Shown here: one piece after another, positions 33,809 through 34,043 of the stretch | How positions within the stretch are numbered: position 1 is the first letter of the stretch | How the letters are laid out: the number at the start of each line of letters is the position of its first letter | From: Tenericutes bacterium ADurb.BinA124 | GTDB lineage: Bacteria > Bacillota_I > Bacilli_A > ML615J-28 > CAG-698 | Assembly: GCA_002068415.1 (NCBI GenBank) | Contig: MVZM01000020.1 | Coordinates: forward strand, 1 to 34,043 | Length of the DNA stretch: 34,043 bases | Direction of reading: 5' to 3' | Position numbers and translations under genes: made by a program | The notes under the pieces: generated by a model | Database searches by the model: none | What the model was told of the DNA's origin: nothing | What the model saw: the letters and a program-made list of their open reading frames with translations, nothing else

Positions 33809-33837
33809 GAAGGCCACCCCTTGCTTAACGCCATTAT

Positions 33838-33858
33838 AAATTACCCGTCGGGTAATTT
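33838..33858. promoter_or_regulatory. Perfect palindromic operator of the toxin-antitoxin operon
   Basis: AAATTACCCG, a central T, then CGGGTAATTT: a perfect 10-bp inverted repeat lying just downstream of the -10 box, over the expected transcription start. It is the likely binding site of the XRE antitoxin. Confidence 0.8.
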
Positions 33859-33859
33859 G

Positions 33860-33888
33860 ATTATATCATGTTACAACAAAATTGTCAA
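33860..33888 (-). promoter_or_regulatory. Perfect consensus promoter of the toxin-antitoxin operon
   Basis: On the minus strand TTGACA (plus 33883-33888), 17 bp, TATAAT (plus 33860-33865), six of six in both boxes. Confidence 0.9.
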
Positions 33889-33897
33889 TGCCATTAT

Positions 33898-34043
33898 ACC
33901 TAAAATCTCATTAAAATAATCAACATATGACAAAGGCGAACAACAACAAGCGACAGTCTATTATCATGTCATGTATGATGATGATAAACGAAATGAAATT
34001 GAGAATCGAATCATGACTAGAGTCCAAAAGCAAAGAAAAGAGT
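33898..34043 (+). mobile_element. Partial IS1634-family copy with large internal deletion
   Basis: Starts with the element end ACCTAAAATCTCATT, follows the transposase-proximal terminus of the copy at 13691-15255 for about 38 bp up to CATATGACAAAGGC, then continues directly into the middle of the transposase. From 33929 it reads DKGEQQQATVYYHVMYDDD, then RNEIENRIMTRVQKQRKE, nearly identical to the other copy. The first two thirds of the transposase gene are missing. The element runs past the window end. Confidence 0.88.

Overview
The window reads as chromosomal DNA from a low-GC Gram-positive-type bacterium of the Bacillota/Mycoplasmatota fringe. It carries tRNA genes with encoded CCA, AAAGGAG-type ribosome binding sites, lipobox lipoproteins and a bacterial V-type ATPase operon in the Enterococcus ntp order. 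An Acholeplasma, Izemoplasma or Haloplasma-like relative is the best guess, but this is inference. TGA is used as stop (for example at the ATGA overlap of two ATPase genes) and the Trp-rich ORFs use TGG, so the code is 11 and not the Mycoplasma code.

Left part (1-6.5 kb) is accessory and partly decayed: a type III-like adenine methyltransferase (minus), a serine recombinase (plus) with repeated motifs around its leader and a duplicated gene end, a DUF4143-type AAA ATPase, a RhuM-family protein, a fragment of an AlbA/RecG-like regulator, a solitary insertion-sequence end and an 11-bp tandem repeat.

6.5-15.3 kb is a surface-protein region: two large lipoproteins with InlB-like B repeats and BspA-type leucine-rich repeats, a small DUF3021 membrane protein that probably forms an operon with the second lipoprotein, and a third BspA-like gene reduced to a frameshifted tail beside a dead IS1634-family element. 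A 48-bp element directly at the -35 box is shared by the promoters of the first lipoprotein and of the DUF3021 operon, suggesting co-regulation.

15.3-22.8 kb is housekeeping and signalling: tRNA-Gly/Pro, a GH18 lipoprotein, a small CPCC-type zinc protein, tRNA-Arg/Asp, a SpoU-family RNA methyltransferase, a large membrane GGDEF-EAL protein with a ruined GGDEF motif and intact EAL residues, and tRNA-Leu. Several have near-consensus promoters and clean terminators.

22.9-31.4 kb is a nine-gene V-ATPase operon (minus strand, ntpF-I-K-E-C-G-A-B-D order). Its proteolipid has the Na+-binding residues of the Enterococcus hirae enzyme, so a sodium pump is predicted. After it come a zinc-ribbon protein and a toxin-antitoxin operon (HigB-like toxin, XRE-ImmA/IrrE antitoxin) with a perfect consensus promoter next to a perfect palindromic operator. 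The window ends inside a second IS1634-family copy that has lost its first two thirds by a deletion between short direct repeats.
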